The position numbers and the translations under genes are program-made. 64,000 nt of DNA from an uncultured Clostridia bacterium (GTDB lineage: Bacteria > Bacillota > Clostridia > Christensenellales > UBA3700). The stretch is taken from contig CAMXSN010000003.1 in assembly GCA_947246685.1 (NCBI GenBank), positions 124,001 through 188,000 on the forward strand, written 5' to 3'. A model generated the notes under the pieces. That model saw only the letters and a list, made by a program, of their open reading frames with translations. It made no database searches and was not told the origin of the DNA. Below are positions 63,373 through 64,000 of the stretch, piece after piece; the stretch's first letter is position 1, and each line of letters begins with the position of its first letter.

Positions 63373-64000
63373 TTAATATCCCCTTTCCGCAAGATCGCTG
63401 CAAAGCCCTAGATAAAAGGCGTAAATCTTTTCCCTTTTCTTTTTCTTGACCATAAAATCTATTATCTCGCTGTGCGAGAGCGATTCGTCCAGACAGTCGC
63501 CTTTGTATTCGCCGTATTTGGCGGATTCCACCGACACGATACCGTCGCTGAGAGAAGTCTCGCAACGCTTGGTTATCTGCAAAGGAACGCCCATTACAAA
63601 GTCGTCGCGGCTTCGTTTGAGAGTTGCCGAATAGCTTTGAGAATAGACGCCGTCGCAGGGCGCGTTGATTTCAAACAAGTCGAATTCGGTGGATTGCAAC
63701 TGTCGGCATACCTCTAATGCGTCGGGATTTTTGTCGCCGAAAATCTTATACCAAAAATTTATCCAAAAAGCCGTCATCTTCGCCATCCATTTCGGCATGG
63801 AAAATATGCGAGCGGCAAGAGCGGAGCCTTTGTGCGGCGTGCAGAGCGTAGTCAACGACGCCACGCTCGAAGCCATATCGAGTTTTTCTATCATATAACG
63901 GGAGTCAAGACCGCCCTTAGAGTGAGCTATGACGTTGATCTTGTCAACGTTTTCCTTGGCGAGAATTTCGCGTATCTGAGCTTTGAGCTGCTCGGCGTTG
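63373..64000 (-). CDS. Alpha/beta hydrolase, lipase-like (partial, 5' end outside window)
   Basis: The frame is open to the window edge, giving at least 208 residues. The nucleophile elbow is AHSKGGLDSRYMIEKL (Ser in HSKGG), followed by TLCTPHKGSALA. This recalls triacylglycerol lipases and PGAP1-type esterases, where the strand-turn-helix around Ser is followed by a TPHxG motif. The catalytic Asp and His cannot be assigned with confidence from this part; LSHSEI near the end may hold the His. The codons upstream of 64000 are missing. Confidence 0.8.
   Translation of the reverse strand, partial: NAEQLKAQIREILAKENVDKINVIAHSKGGLDSRYMIEKLDMASSVASLTTLCTPHKGSALAARIFSMPKWMAKMTAFWINFWYKIFGDKNPDALEVCRQLQSTEFDLFEINAPCDGVYSQSYSATLKRSRDDFVMGVPLQITKRCETSLSDGIVSVESAKYGEYKGDCLDESLSHSEIIDFMVKKKKREKIYAFYLGLCSDLAERGY

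Overview
The window looks like the chromosome of a spore-forming member of the Bacillota, most likely an uncultured gut Clostridia lineage. This rests on spoIIE, spoVT and a yabM/spoVB-type flippase beside a yabN-type mazG, strong AGGAGG ribosome binding sites, canonical TTGnnn-17-TATAAT promoters, many lipoproteins, and surface proteins built from MBG, BspA-type leucine-rich and InlB-type repeats. The genus cannot be named from sequence reading alone.

Layout. 1-1.1 kb: the 3' end of serS and a membrane acyltransferase. 1.2-1.9 kb: an IS200 element. 1.9-6.6 kb: a BspA-like surface protein and two translationally coupled flavoproteins. 6.7-11.5 kb: two paralogous 208-aa lipoproteins flanking an ECF-type sigma factor that is apparently leaderless, followed by a secreted subtilase fused to a Hint domain. 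11.5-31.2 kb: a 20-kb, three-gene operon for giant surface proteins (2605, 1890 and 2009 aa). 31.2-32.4 kb: a non-coding stretch with dispersed palindromic repeats. 32.4-42 kb: an orphan response regulator with Glu at the phosphoacceptor site, a degenerate rubrerythrin, an NlpC/P60 lipoprotein, a DUF815 ATPase, a SIS-domain protein, a beta-propeller lipoprotein, ung, and an Lsa-type ABC-F gene.

42-53.4 kb: a PHP phosphatase, a GH95 lipoprotein glycosidase, a DUF2804 protein, an InlB-repeat lipoprotein, a diaminopimelate-decarboxylase-type enzyme, an XRE regulator divergent from a Cys-rich protein, a DUF4380-like protein coupled to a trypsin-like lipoprotein, and a RadC-type JAMM protein. 53.4-64 kb, all on the minus strand: spoIIE (with a Spo0A box upstream), a baseplate/LRR-like gene, spoVT, flippase, mazG, dus and trmL. 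This resembles the Bacillus spoVT-yabM-yabN...spoIIE neighbourhood. It ends with a degenerate nitrilase-like protein and a partial lipase.

The most mechanistic observation is the 170-nt leader of the ABC-F gene. It has a consensus promoter, a 19-codon leader ORF with its own RBS, an antiterminator arm that starts inside the leader stop codon, and an intrinsic terminator directly before the ABC-F RBS. This is the architecture of an antibiotic-sensing ribosome-mediated attenuator.
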